Assembly (NCBI GenBank): GCA_030272585.1
Contig: BSYQ01000002.1
Coordinates: forward strand, 7,812,001-7,876,000
Origin: Bryopsis sp. KO-2023
Lineage: Eukaryota > Chlorophyta > Ulvophyceae > Bryopsidales > Bryopsidaceae
DNA: 64,000 bases
Direction: 5' to 3'
The notes under the pieces are model-generated. The model saw nothing but the letters and a program-made list of their open reading frames with translations. It searched no databases and had not been told where the DNA came from. The translations under genes and the position numbers were made by a program. Below are positions 19,865-31,537 of the stretch, in pieces. Numbering within the stretch: the stretch's first letter is position 1; each line of letters starts with the position of its first letter.

Positions 19865-22800
19865 CTATGGCTGCACACTCAAAAAAACCCACAATAGCAC
19901 TGAGACAATTTCGCTTTTTTTTGCTACTGCTACAGAGAGTGAAGCAGAAAAAAAGGAACGGTCGAAATGCAGCTGCTCATAGCTTTCATTATTTAGAAGG
20001 TCTTCCAGCCGTCTTTTGAGTGATTCATTGCAATCCACTCTCTCTTGCCACACAATCTCCGAAGCACTATTTCCGTTTTTATCGCATACATCTTTCTTTG
20101 CACCTTCGAAAAACAAAGCAGCCAGAGATATCATGGGTCCTAAAAACTATTGCGAGTGTTTGTTTTTTCCAGGGAGTCCAGGCTTTTTCTAATCCCATCA
20201 CGTTTTTATGATATTGATAGAAGTGGGTATCTGCTAGACAGCCCCCCTTGGCAAAAATTGTAAGCACCGAAAAAACCATAATTTGATTTGTTTTTCCTGC
20301 CTGGATACATCCTTTGAAAAAATTCTCAGTAGCCGGATTTTTGAATGAATTTGTATCGTCTTGATGGGAGTGACACCCTAAACAACTGAGAAATAAATTA
20401 TATATTAGAGTGACCTACCACCCTTGATCAATTCCCTGGCTGCATCAAGGCGGCCATACAAGGACGCCAAATGTAGCGCCGTTTCCCCCTCGTTATTTTG
20501 AGCATCGACATATGACCCTGAAAGAAGGGATCAATATATCTTTATCTTGTCCATCAAAGAAAGAAAACGAATTCTTCCTGCCGTTTTTATACAATAACGC
20601 TATATTTTTGACTGGAAACAAATGAAATTCGACCGGGTTCTAGGTGTTTTCGGATGAGAATTCCGCCCAAGAAGTTCTTTCTGAGCAGTCATAGAAAAAA
20701 ATGAAAAAAAAGCGAAAAATCTTCGATTCTACTCGAAAAGTTGATATTGAAAACTGAAGCTACTTGTTTCCCATCAGTGGAATTCCCTCTTGTGTTGATT
20801 GATTTTTTGGAATTCCCTTTCCTCTTTTTCATGTAAACATATTGACTAAAAAAACAAGGAGCAAAAGTTTACCAGCGTGCAACAGTGCCTTCACCACTGC
20901 GGGGTAGTTTCTTAGAGATGCATAATGCAGTTGAGTCCAACCGAAGTTACATTTCTTATCAACACTGGCCCCTGAACACGGAGGACAACGCACGACGACG
21001 GGAAGCAACTATTAGTAGTTTCCTCTTGAATGCACAAGTTGAAGAGGCACACCAAAAAAGTTTCGAGGAAAACCACAGTTTTTTTTTCCCCTGGGGAGAA
21101 AACAGAATTAATTATGTTTCCAGGAAGTCGCAGAGTATCATCGACACGAGAAATAGTTTAAGCTCTACGAACTTCCAATGAGAATTCCAGATTACCGTAG
21201 AAAATTTAAAGGGTCGTCAAACACGGGGCGGGGACAGACCGAAAGTTGTTTTTCGGGTTCGCAAATTTAGACAAGAGGGGGGGGGGACATTAAATGTAGG
21301 AAAAGCGATTCGCAAATTTCAGCGAAAATTGAATACAGAGGACAACCGCGGTTGTTCGCGAATGAGTGACACAGGCGGAGAAACAGATAACACACACTCT
21401 CGCTAGGAATTCGTAACTTTCTTAAGTGTTATTTGGTTATCGACGAGTTAACCGAAAAGAAATACTTAAGACTTTTTTTTTGGGGGGGGGGGGGGGGGAA
21501 TGACGAACACATCCGCCAATTTCGCCCCTTGGGGGACAGGACTTTGACGACCCTTTAAATTTTTTATGGTACTCAAAATGGTACACTGAGTTTAGATGAA
21601 CGAATGAGTAAAACTGATATTATCCATGTTCACGAGAAGGAGGATATGTTGCTGTTTCGTTTTTGTTCACTCAGCGAAAGTTTCCTTTTTGTGGACAGTC
21701 GGACGAGGTGCGAGCTTTCTAGACCGCAACTTTTACAGTATCTGGGCCGAAACAGCAACATATTATGAACGCTGACACTTATTTTTCAGTGGAGAAAATC
21801 GCCTTTTGTTTGTTTTCAATGCTTGATAAGAAAAAAACCGCGAGCAAAGGCTTACCAGCGTGAATCAATGCCTCGACCACTTCGAGGTGGTTTTTTTTGC
21901 ATGCAATATGTAATGCACTATTTCCCAGACGCTCGTTCATATCAATATCGGCCCCTGATCATGCATGACGAAGCAAGCGCTTATTCACAAACAACAGAAA
22001 AACAAAAGTTCTGACCTGGTAAAGCATTAATGCGACACAACAGCTGCAACGCGATTGCTTGAAAACAGTTTCTATTTTTATTTATTTTTTTTTGTTCTAT
22101 CTATTCGCTCAAAAAAATGGTCATAGATTTATAATGATACGAGCAGCTTTTAAGGTGAAAAAAAAACATATGAAACAATTATGGAATCTCTAATGAAAAC
22201 AGAGAGAGAGAGAGTGAGAGCAAAAAAAAAACAGCATAATATTTTTTTCAAGTTCTTGACCAACCTGCTGAAAGTAGAGTTGTGATTATAGAAAGATGAC
22301 CAGACGCGGCAGCCTTGTGTAGTGGGGTCCATTTTCCTTCATCTTGAGTATTTACATCAAATCCCATGAAAATGAACGCCTAAAAAATGCACATAGTCAC
22401 ACCACACATTAAAAATCCAGAAGCAATAAGAAATATGTTTGCATGCGATGATAATAAGAAACAACTTCGGTCAGAGAATCAGGATTTTCTTACCTTGACT
22501 TTCAGAAGGTTACCATCTCGGGCAGCATTCAAAAGCAATTCCGGACTTATCTTCTCAATACAACAGGAAAGCAAATTTACTTTTTTTGCAAGGATAATAG
22601 AAATATCCAGAATATAACCAAGTAAAACTTGCAATGCATCACAAAATTACCTGTGCTATCTTGACATGAGAAGCGACAATCTCCTCTGCAACAAAATAAT
22701 CCGAAAATATTTAAATTTTCTGGGATGAGTGGAGTGCGTGTATTGAAAATGCGATGACGAATGTAGAACCGAGGATTTGGTAAGTTTTGTAATATGCCAT

Positions 22801-23973
22801 ACCTATGTCGTCAAACTCTGTTCTCAACACTTTCATCCCGCTGCATTTTTTTTGGATCACATTTCTCTGCTTAATCTCGTGGCTCCCCGCACTTGTTCTG
22901 ATCATAGCCTCCTTCCGGTTAATCAATTCATCTCGCTCCCTGATTTTTTTTTCAAGCGCTGTGATCTTCTCGTCTTTCCCAGTCAATTTTTCCTCACAGC
23001 TGGCTACAACGAGAACAGAAAACCTTCACCCTTACCATTTTATCCTAACTAGAAATGATGCAGCTCAAATATGGACTACATCTCTCCTGTTATTGGTATC
23101 TTGAGCGGGCGTACCTTGCAGAGCTTCAATCTCGTGTTCCCTGGAAACTCTCTGGGCGACATTTTCCTCAAGGTTCGTCCGAAGAGTCAATATGATATCA
23201 TCTCTCTTGTTCAACTCCTTCTCAAGAGCAGTAATCTGAGCGCTTTTTTTCTTCAGCTGCCCCCGTACCTCCTTGATTTCCTCACGAAGGGAATTCGCCA
23301 AGGATTGATTCTCTAGAGTAGTTGCAGCTTGTGTTTGTGCCCTGTCTAGATCAGGGAGCGCATTCGAAATGAAAGCATCTCTCAGATCGATGGTGGCGTC
23401 CTTGGCAGACAAAGCTTTCTTCATTTCTTCGAGTTGCTGCATAACGTCGTGCAACTGTTTTTCTTTCTCGTGAACGGTGACCTGGAGGAGCGCACACAAA
23501 CGAATGAATCCTCTTCGAGAGTTGCATGATCGCTGTCGACTTCAGCTGACCAAGAAAAATCGAAGAACGAGACTGTTGGAGCACCTTCAGCAAGCGTATC
23601 GTTTCACACACGTTGTCGTCTTCCAGCCTCGATCCTGGGGTTCCTCAGGGGCAAACCAAGAAAAAGATTCGAAGTCGATTCGGAGACATGGTGCACAAAT
23701 CAGCAACAACAACACTGGCCTGACTACTACCACGCCAAAACCCCAAGAAACAAAACGTCACGGAGCGTTTTCTGGTTTTTAAGACACTGCGATCGCTTTT
23801 CGACAACACGGACCTTCCCAGGCTACGCGATCGTGGGTCGGGGGAAAAAGAAGAAGGTTGTTCCACATAAAAGCGCGTCCTAGGTGCTGTTCACCTCGCA
23901 TAAAACCATCTTGTGGGTCGTGAAGCTCGTCTTCTTCGACGGCATCGCCCCTTAACTGCATCGAGGAAGCCAT
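19865..23973 (-). CDS. Coiled-coil/ankyrin-repeat protein B (11 exons, ~480 aa)
   Basis: Exons in transcript order: 23973-23895, 23634-23585, 23481-23115, 23003-22803, 22685-22651, 22553-22494, 22379-22265, 21954-21856, 20971-20873, 20517-20419, 20103-19865, all in frame (1443 nt). Starts MASSMQLRGDAVEEDE. Coiled coil fills exons 3-5 (EKEKQLHDVMQQLEE; EKKIRERDELINRKE). Ankyrin repeats follow, single 33-residue units on the 99-nt exons (DMNERLGNSALHIACKK; DKKCNFGWTQLHYASLR; DAQNNEGETALHLASLY). The C-terminal tail is longer than in A or C. Compared with A and C it lacks exon 2 (96 nt, phase 1-1), and skipping that exon keeps the frame. A MITE sits in intron 8. Gene C in the opposite orientation is its closest relative, including introns and flanks. 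Probably an interaction scaffold; partners unknown. Confidence 0.8.
21195..21569. mobile_element. MITE with TA duplication in intron of gene B
   Basis: 375 bp with ~27-bp terminal inverted repeats sharing AAATTTAAAGGGTCGTCAAA, outer ends CCGTAG and CCATAA. It is flanked by TA on both sides. The same intron in gene C reads TTTTGAG-TA-ATCTGG without the element, an empty site that fixes both borders. It has no open frame and contains an 18-bp poly-G. TA duplication suggests a Tc1/mariner-type transposase supplied in trans. Confidence 0.85.
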
Positions 23974-25129
23974 TCCCAAATCTCGTTTGAAACTGTGGCG
24001 TTTGCGCTTTTGGGGTGGATAGCAGACGTTGCTGTTCGAGGGAAGTTCGAGGGATGATGGGGACGCCAGGACAGGGCGGCTCTCACGCGATGTGGATGAT
24101 GCGGCCGTAACGCACACATAAGCGTTTCAAACGGGCTGGAAACGCTAACGTAACTTGGACCTCGGAAGTTGTGTGCGGCTGCTGCCCCGACTATTTCGTT
24201 CGAAATAGAGAGAAGAGTCAGTCCGGGGAAACCTCTTGGATTTAGGGTTCGAGTTCCTTCTCCGTTGGACCAGGACCCTGGATTCCGGTGCCGCTTGCAT
24301 CCGCTGACACTATCAGTTTTGGGCAAAAGAAGAAAGAAGAGCTCAAAAAAAAAAAAGATGAAGCTGGTGATGCACCCTTTTTTCTCAATTTTTACCTTCA
24401 AAAACTTCTTTCCTTCCTTATTATTATTGTTGTTGCTGTAAAACAGAAAAAATCCAGAATATCATTTGTTGGATTGAGGCTCTCTTCCATTCTGTGTGAT
24501 GCTATTCTATTTTTCAGGTGGATTCCAGAGGCTGGGATTTTCTGGACCTGGGACTCTGTGAAAAACAATAGTAAGCCTGGCTGTGTCGCATTTTTGAGGG
24601 GACCCTCCCCCCCCTTCTAAATAAAAGCTCCTTTCGTCACTAACTCAAAACTGCTCCACTTTTCTTCCCCCTTTTTAGTGACCTTCCCTTGCCTTTGGTT
24701 TGTCTTTTTGAGGGTTCGAATGTTGATTGTAACGTTTGTGGCTGTGGCCTGCTATGGTTGCGATTGCCCACACAGGATTGACCCTACTTTAATCTAGTTT
24801 GCACATTTTGTAGAATCGCTTTTTTATTGGCAGTCAAGACTTCACTGGATGGATGGGGATGAAACTGCCGGGCAATAATTGGTTCTGGTTGGCTCAGTGA
24901 ACTCATGTGGGGTGAAACGATGTTGTGAATGAATTGCTACAGGCAGCCAAAACAGGGTGGTAATTCCTGAAGTGCCTTTCTACACCCAGTTCTTCCCAGG
25001 TCCTCGAAACGCTTCGCCAGTTCCCCACCAATGGCTCCTCCATTTCTTTCAGGAGTTGTGGGCTATATATACAGCCTTTTTGGTCACCGTCCCCCCCAAA
25101 AAAAAACACAAAAAAACCTGCTTTGACTG
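23974..25129 (-). repeat. 5' flank of gene B, duplicated upstream of gene C; includes family R copy
   Basis: Homologous in inverted orientation to 36150-37380. Matches include the block around ACGCACACATAAGCGTTTCA, a tRNA-like stretch (GGATTTAGGGTTCGAGTTCC) and an R-type segment coding EEPLVGNW on the minus strand. Promoter elements of gene B must lie in the part nearest 23974, but none can be singled out. Frames differ between the two copies, so I do not call a gene. Confidence 0.5.
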
Positions 25130-25345
25130 ATTGGTCTTTTTTTTCGCCTCCACATCAAAAATTGCCGACCCAGGGACGCTTTTCAAGCGCATCGCGTGTT
25201 TCACTTGCAAAGAACTGCACTTCAACTTGAAAAGAAAAGAAACGTTACAAAGCAGAGGAACCACACCCCACAAAATTAAAAGGCATCAGATAATTAGTCA
25301 CAGATTTTCTATACATGTCTTTGCTTACATCTACCTCCCAAAAAA
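25130..25345 (-). repeat. Inverted duplication arm 1
   Basis: ~215 bp that recurs inverted at 25665-25870, with a ~320-bp spacer. Shared blocks include AAGCGTCCCTGGGTCGGCAA and ATTTTCTATACATG-like sequence. The arm resembles an exon start: a T/C-rich tract and TTTCAAG precede TTGAAGTGCAGTTCT. Confidence 0.6.
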
Positions 25346-25664
25346 AACAAAAAGTCATGACTCTTGTACAAGATCTTGGTGAGTTGGTTCCACACCAACA
25401 AGCTTTCGGTTGAAGTGTCCGTCCGTCAGAATGCACTCCATAAACCCGATCTGTGGATTTACAGGGGTCAGCGAGTATCATGGTCGACGCAGGCCATGGT
25501 GGAAGTGATCCAGGAGCGGTGGCTAACGGTATCGAAGAAAAAGATCTCAACCTTGCCACAGCCCGTCTGGTCCGAAAATGGTCGTCAAACGTTTCTTGAC
25601 CATGGTACCAATTCAGATGTACGACCGCTCGAACATACTGACACGTGCTCGGAGTGATTTTTTT
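25346..25664 (+). other. Spacer of the inverted duplication with a 97-codon open frame
   Basis: Frame 25364-25657 starts MYKILVSWFHTNKLSVEV and includes [19 protein letters not shown]. No family was recognised. It may be an exon of the gene whose last exon is in arm 2. Confidence 0.3.
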
Positions 25665-25870
25665 TTAGGGAGGTAGATGTAAGCAAATACATGTAAAGAA
25701 AATCTGTGACTAATTGTCTGATGCCTTTTAGTTTTGTGGGGTGTGGTTGCTCTGCTTCGAAACGTTTCCTAGCTTTTCAAGTTGAAGTGCAGTTCTCTAC
25801 AATTGAAACACGCGACGCACTTGAAAAGCGTCCCTGGGTCGGCAATTTCTGATGTGGAGGGCAATAAAAA
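25665..25870 (+). repeat. Inverted duplication arm 2, possible terminal exon
   Basis: Counterpart of 25130-25345. From ~25772 a plus-strand frame runs LKCSSLQLKHATHLKSV through DASTIVPHPKKEESVFVE to a stop near 25949, open for about 59 codons after a plausible TTTCAAG acceptor. The same frame is partly open in arm 1. It may be a real last exon of an unknown gene or a decayed one. Confidence 0.4.
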
Positions 25871-25949
25871 GATGGCAATTGGTTCTTTCTTTGATGCATC
25901 GACCATCGTGCCCCATCCCAAAAAGGAAGAATCCGTCTTTGTCGAGTGA

Positions 25950-26294
25950 TCGTCACAGCCAATTTCAATCCGAAATGGACGCATGCGAGCATAATTTTGC
26001 GTTTCAAAATCTCGATCGATTTTCAATTTTCATCTTTTCATCTCAGAAACCACCCACAATGGCCCCAAATGCTCAGAATGACAGAAACAAGAAAAGCAAA
26101 AAGAAAACATTCCCACAGGCGTTTGCACACATATTTCTGTTTGTAAGAATGACCATTGAAAAAAATAAAAAATGAGAAAATCAAGGCCTGATAAAAGGTT
26201 CGAACAAATCCAAAAGAACTTCCAAAAATAGATTGATTGGGACTTCAATCAATCAACGCGTGATGTAACAAAATTGTATCAAATAAGACAATGC
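25950..26294. other. No supported gene
   Basis: Sequence downstream of the inverted duplication and of the convergent F-box/WD40 gene. Only short frames are present. Confidence 0.4.
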
Positions 26295-27368
26295 TCACAA
26301 CCCATCAGAAAAATCCCACTCCCAAATCTCCCCATTACCACAAACGGCCACCAACTTTTCATCATCGACCCATATTCCTTCTATCGTTTCCACCTTCTCT
26401 TGCGCGCACTGTAACACTTGATCCCTATCGAACCGACAATCTAAGGTCCGCACACACTTGCCTTTCGTTGCATCCCATATTTTGATCGTACCATCATCGG
26501 ATCCTGTGAACATCCGATCTTCTTTAATAATGACAGAGGTCACAATTTTTGTGTGCCCTCGAAAGGTTTGCACGTGCTGACCGCTTTCGCATTCCCACGA
26601 GCGAATGTTACCATCAAACGCTCCGCAAAAAATGTGTCCATCGGACATATCCAAAGAGAATGCTCCTTGTTTTTGTCGTCGAATCACTCGAAGGCAAGCA
26701 TTATCAGCTAAGTTCCATATTCGAATAGTTTCATCTTTTGACCCACTGATCAAGAGATTCCCTGGTTGGGGCAAGATGCAATGAACATTACCCTGATGAC
26801 CTTGAAGGGATCTATCAAACTCCCACACCCCTTTTCTCCAAACTTGAAGATCCCTATCTTCGCCCGCAACAGCCACGTTGTCACCAAGGTTTGCAAACGA
26901 TAAGATACCGGAATCGAAAATTGGAACGTAAAAAAGCCTTTCCCATGTGGATATATCCCATCCACACAGGTAACCTTCGCCACCCCCGGTCACAAGCATC
27001 CCATCCATGAAAGAAAGACTCCATATTGATCCAATCTCCCCAGAATAAAAAATTAACTCTTTTCGATCGAAGTCAAACACCTTGAACCCGTGATAACCAC
27101 CCAAGGCAATGAAATTCTCCATCTTGACACAACAATATGTCGTAAAATCATTTTCGGTCCTGTGAATAACTTTGGGCTCTATCGGGTCATGCAACCATGC
27201 ACGTTCCAAGCCGATTTTTCTTTTTAAGAACGATTCCCCATTTGTAACTTCTTGCCAAGATGTGGCCACACAGGAGCATCTCGCAACCGATTCAGCAGGA
27301 ATCCTTCCAAGAATATCGACCAGGATATGCCAGGGCAAGTCCCATTCCAGTGGAATAAAGTCGCTCAT
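26295..27368 (-). CDS. F-box/WD40 protein (357 aa)
   Basis: A single intact frame, MSDFIPLEWDLPWHILVDI. The F-box is residues ~8-50 (GRIPAESVARCSCVATSWQEV). Then come beta-propeller blades: GYLCGWDIST, DRDLQVWRKGVW, LISGSKDETIRIWNLA, GNIRSWECESG, MFTGSDDGTIKIWDATKG, and a closing GEIWEWDFSDGL-stop. Probable role: substrate-recognition subunit of an SCF ubiquitin ligase, Skp1 bound through the F-box. It is the best preserved of a sub-group with 45567-46619 and 63441-64000, which share several hundred bases of 5' flank including GAATTGAAGGG just before the start. No intron is needed in the coding part. Confidence 0.9.
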   Translation of the reverse strand: MSDFIPLEWDLPWHILVDILGRIPAESVARCSCVATSWQEVTNGESFLKRKIGLERAWLHDPIEPKVIHRTENDFTTYCCVKMENFIALGGYHGFKVFDFDRKELIFYSGEIGSIWSLSFMDGMLVTGGGEGYLCGWDISTWERLFYVPIFDSGILSFANLGDNVAVAGEDRDLQVWRKGVWEFDRSLQGHQGNVHCILPQPGNLLISGSKDETIRIWNLADNACLRVIRRQKQGAFSLDMSDGHIFCGAFDGNIRSWECESGQHVQTFRGHTKIVTSVIIKEDRMFTGSDDGTIKIWDATKGKCVRTLDCRFDRDQVLQCAQEKVETIEGIWVDDEKLVAVCGNGEIWEWDFSDGL

Positions 27369-28440
27369 GGTTGCGCCCTCCCTTCAATTCGGGAAAAAAA
27401 CGAGTAATCAATCAATCGATAATATCCCACAGCGGAGGAGCCACTATGCGCTCCAAAAATCGATGCTCTAACAAGCCAAAAAAAACCACTGAGCGAACTA
27501 GTTTCTTCAAGAAAATAAAAAGCTTGGGGTAACACAGCACCAGAAGACAAAAAAAAAATCACCTTAGTTGTGGAAAAAAAACACGAGGCAGATGGCCACA
27601 GAGTAGGCGCAAAAAGAACAGAACGCGCCGAAGACCCAAAAAAAAACCGCCGCAGTCCAGAGACCAAGCCCGCAGTCTTACTCAGCCCCCTCACACCTTG
27701 TCAATCGTATTCGGCTACCGACTGGGGTTTCGCTGGAAGCGAGAAAAGCGGAAGCAAAAAACCTGCCGTTCAGTGGATCGTGCGGTTCTGTGATATCAAA
27801 AAAGTTCTTCTTGGCGCAGCCACTCGACCGAATTGTGCCAAGTGTTTGTTGATGCGATCAAAACTTCCTTTGATTACGTCACTTTTTTTCGAGGTCTTTC
27901 TCACACCTCTGAGGATATTTCTTTTTTTTTTCAATCAACTAAATGATTTTTAGTCGCGTCCCACCAACTGGAAAGAAGCTCTCTTCCCTGTTTCGACGGT
28001 TTTGGTTTTTTTTTCACCCTTCTGTCCTTCTGAGTCGTGGAAAAGAAGCGCTTCGTATTTATTTGAACCCCATCGCCTTTTTTTCGCTCTGGCGAAACTG
28101 CGGGACTATACTCTGGAAGGAGCGAAATCGTCGAGACAAGGGTCGACCAGCAGTTTTTCTGCGAGAGCGATGCTTTGTTGTTTTCTTCCACAACGGTACG
28201 CTGCGTTTCTGTTTGCACGTTTTTTTTTCTGCTCCGTTTTGTTTTTCCAGGGAGAAAATGAAAGAGTATTGAAAATAAATCCCCCCCCCCCCCAAAAAAA
28301 AATAATAGAGTGTAGAAAAACACCCTCTGAATGATGAAAGATGCTGTGAGGATATTTTTTATCAGTGGTGTTTTCTTCCAAGATTTAAAAAAAAAAAAAA
28401 AAAGAGTGAATAAGAAAAGTTTGCTCCTCACAGATGTTTT
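27369..28440. other. 5' flank of F-box/WD40 gene; no supported gene
   Basis: The first ~300 bases are related to the flanks upstream of 45567 and 63441 (for example AGCATCGATTTTTGGAGCGC against AGCATCGTTTTTCGCGGAGC). They probably carry the promoter and 5' UTR. The remainder has overlapping frames on both strands that owe their length to homopolymer tracts. Confidence 0.4.
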
Positions 28441-29039
28441 CTCTTTTTTTTTCTAGTTTATGTCTGAAAGAATTATTTGTTTTTGTGAAAATAAAGATGC
28501 ATGTATCAGCTACTGTTGGTAACAACAAGCTCAAGCAACTGACCTACATTTCAAAAACTATTTTTAGAATTTGATTATACTTGAGATAATTAGGTAGACG
28601 ATTGGGACAGTAGGGGTTCGATTCCCCTGTGTTGCTTTGATAAAAAGTTTTATTTTTATTTTTTCACTGTGTGTCTTCTTTTTTTTTTTTCAATTTTATC
28701 TTTTCTTTTACCTCGGAAAAGAAAAAGAGAGAATAGCCTGTTGTTTTCTGTTCGCCTTGATTTCTTTTTAATTTTTTTGAACCTTCTTTTCCACAGAGAG
28801 TTTGGAAGAATTGTTGTCTTTGTATTGGTACAGGGGCAGGTGCTGTTCTTAAAACAATTGCATGCATTTATTCATCTCATTTTATTTTTATTATTTTTAA
28901 GTTCCATTCAATTTTGATACATAGATACAATATTTTCTTTTTCTTTTTTATTTGTCTTTTAAGAAGTTTGACACCCCCTGTTCAGTATCTTCTTTTCCTT
29001 GTTTTTTCACACTTTTATGTCAAGCAAGCACTGCCTGCA
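28441..29039. other. T-rich sequence, no supported gene
   Basis: Long T tracts and TTC-rich sequence. A T-arm-like AGGGGTTCGATTCCCCT lies at 28613-28629 with no matching tRNA body upstream. Confidence 0.4.
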
Positions 29040-29790
29040 GGTGGTGGAAATTACCTTTTTAACATTCTCAGCTTCGAATCACAGGATGTGTGGGGCGCTG
29101 GAAACCAGCCAGCCAACATTTGCGTTTGTTTCAACATGTGGTGAAATCTAGCCAGCCAGCCAACCAGCATTTCCACATGTGGAGAAAATATCAGTGGAGG
29201 CCATGTCTGACACCCCCCCCTGTTCTGGAGAAGAAAAGAAGAAGATGGAAGGGGTGCAATGGATTAATGTATATGCATCAGGTAAGCAATCCAGAATGAA
29301 AACAAAATGTCAATCTACACCTGAATGGAATGATTGGTTGTTTAAATTTCTCGATTCTTTTTTGACCTTCATGAAACCAAAAATAGAAAGGAAACAATAT
29401 CCATGAAATCAGAAAAAACAGAACCTGGTGTGGCCTGGATTGACCTGACCAATTGTCCCACTATAACTTCTACCTCCCAAGAAATCAAGCATTGTGGAAC
29501 ATTGATGTTTCAAAGAAATAACTCAGTTCTCCCCCCCCCCCCGTTTTATCCAAATCATTGAGTTTGCACTTGCAATTTCACCAAAGGTTGATTCGATGCA
29601 GGTGGATGTGAATTCCATTTTCAAAATGTTGCAGCTCAGGAGGTGCAGACCTGGACATGCTTTTCTTGTTCTTGACAATGGGGTTGGGTTGCAAGCAAAC
29701 AAAAAAGCGAAATCAACTGGACCATCCAATGCTACTACTGCCAGCAACAGGAGCCCCGTCTCAAAAGGGCTCCAAAAATAACGTTACCCT
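29040..29790 (+). repeat. Family R, copy at 29 kb
   Basis: Shares with 13840-14470 the exon-like block ending ATATGCATCAG|GTAAGC, GGCCTGGATTGACCTGACCA, and a segment coding MQVDVNSIFKMLQ then HAFLVLDNGVGLQANKKAK and SNATTASN. The last segment is open for ~60 codons (29596-29778). The internal splice donor seen in other copies (CAG|GTAGCG) is GAGG here, so the copy is likely broken. Confidence 0.45.
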
Positions 29791-29894
29791 AGATAACTAG
29801 AGGGTTTGCTAGATCAGGGTGGCTGTCAGTTAGTCACTGTTGCAAGAGTTTAGTCACCCTTGGCCTGCCTGCACAACAAAAAAAAAGGAAATCA

Positions 29895-30110
29895 ATGCAG
29901 TTCGATTGCTACTTTCGATTCCTTTCTATCGAAAGAAGGAGCTTTGATTTTGTCGACCCCAATGTTAGGCTGACCGATCAAATTGTTGGGGCTGCTCTCC
30001 CGAATTCACAAGAATATGCACCTGAGCTTAACAGAGCTTTAGCCAATGATGTGGAATATGTGTATGTTTCTTTAAAGCATCTATATCAAACAAGAGTGAG
30101 GGCAATTTAA
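29895..30110 (+). CDS. Hypothetical 71-aa open frame
   Basis: Starts MQFDCYFRFLSIERR and contains FDFVDPNVRLTDQIVG and ANDVEYVYVSLKHLYQTR. The mixture of charged and hydrophobic residues looks protein-like, but no family is recognised and no splice partner was found. It could be an exon of a family R gene. Confidence 0.3.
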   Translation: MQFDCYFRFLSIERRSFDFVDPNVRLTDQIVGAALPNSQEYAPELNRALANDVEYVYVSLKHLYQTRVRAI

Positions 30111-30489
30111 GGTTTCTATTGTCAGGTTGACAATTTAATGTTTCTTTTTTCGTTCTTTCAGAAAAAGATTGACACCCTTCTGGGTATCTCCCTTCCATTT
30201 TTCTGAGTTTTTTTTTTTCACTCTTATAATCAACACCATCACTATGGTATTAGGGTGGACCTCAGCAGTGGATCAAAAGTTGGGGCAGGTCAGCAGCAGC
30301 AAACTTGATTTCGAGAAAAAGGATTTGTGGTTGGATGGTAGCATTATGAAGAAATTGTTCAACTCAACATAGAATAGACTAAAATGATAATAAAGTTTAT
30401 TATTTGCCTTTCTCTTGTCCGGGTATGTTCAGTTTGGTTCAGGAAGGGACCGTTTTTTTCTAGCGTGGAAATCATACAATGAGTTTTGG
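30111..30489. other. No supported gene
   Basis: Contains a short exon-like stretch around 30240-30372 that ends in a stop, followed by AATAAAG at 30390, which could serve as a polyadenylation signal. No gene can be modelled. Confidence 0.3.
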
Positions 30490-31110
30490 TACCAAAAATA
30501 GTATTATGGAATGACCTGAACTAGGGGCAGACTTTTGTGAAAATGTGTGTGTTTTTAAACAAGAGTGGATAATGCTTTAAATGAACAGCGAAGCCTCGGA
30601 ACTGAAAAAACATGCTGAAATACTTTATCCTCCTCAGAGAAAAGGGTACTTTTTGCTGATACGATTAGGTTTTTCCCACTCCAGGTTTGTTTTTTTTACT
30701 TTTGTTTTTTTAATTGCTCTTGAAGTGAACAAAAATTTCTGCCGTACCTTTATTTTTAAACAGAAACACTCTAGAAATGGTATTTTTCGTGCAGTCTTGA
30801 GGTTTCGCCCGTTTTTTTTTTGGGTGAACCGTGTGTGTGTATGTTTCTGTTTCACACACAACATGAAAAGGAACGGACTACGGAGCGGGGTTCACTGTGT
30901 TCTTTGCTAGGACAACAAAGGAAGCAAAGCCGGGGCAGATCTTTGTGAAAATGGGTGTTTGATTCTTTTCAAACAAGAATAGATGAGGCCTGAAATGAAC
31001 AGCGAAGCCTCGGAACTAAACAAACATGGTGAAATACTTTATCCTCGTCAGAAAAAGGGTAGTTTTTTCTGATATTATTAGGGTTTTCTCATTTCAGTGG
31101 ATTTTTTTTT
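30490..31110 (+). repeat. Two direct copies of a ~190-bp block
   Basis: The blocks at ~30520-30690 and ~30940-31110 share GGCAGA..TTTGTGAAAATG, CAAGA.T.GAT, then AACAGCGAAGCCTCGGAACT and TACTTTATCCTC, followed by intron-like T-rich sequence. A third, more diverged copy lies inverted at 60010-60290. Each contains a mini-frame coding MNSEASEL.KH.EILYP, perhaps a small exon duplicated in tandem. Confidence 0.55.
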
Positions 31111-31537
31111 TTTTTGAATCTCTCTTTGTAGTGGACAGAATTTTATTTGGTGAATTTTTTTTCAAACAGTACCCTCCTACTATTGGTTGTAGTTTTCAGG
31201 TTTGGTCTTTTCAGGTTTGGTCTTTTTCTTTTGAGGTGCAGTCTCAATGTTCTGAATAAAGACCTTCACCTGTGGTGGTAGTTTGCCTAGATTATTCAAT
31301 ATATAGGGAGGTTGGGGGGGGGGATTGTGTGTGTGTTTTTTGGGGGAAGATGAATCTGTTTTATCAGAAATCTCTTGGCTGGGCTTTGTTGGTTCCATTT
31401 TTTTATTTGGTGTTTTCTGGCAGCATGATGAGGTTTCCTTAAGAGGCCCTCCCGAGAATGGATTTCACGTTCTGGTGTTTGATAGGCAATTTTAAGACAA
31501 AAGTGCATTGTTCCTCTCACTCCCTTAAGAGACTCTG
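31111..31537. other. Minus-strand proline-rich frame, unproven
   Basis: A 72-codon minus-strand frame (31180-31398) starts MEPTKPSQEISDKTD and is rich in P, K and T. It may be an exon, but there is no independent support. Confidence 0.25.

Noticed and set aside
28561-28640. tRNA from the T-arm AGGGGTTCGATTCCCCT
   Set aside because: No D-arm or anticodon arm at proper distance and the acceptor pairs over only five bases at an excessive span.
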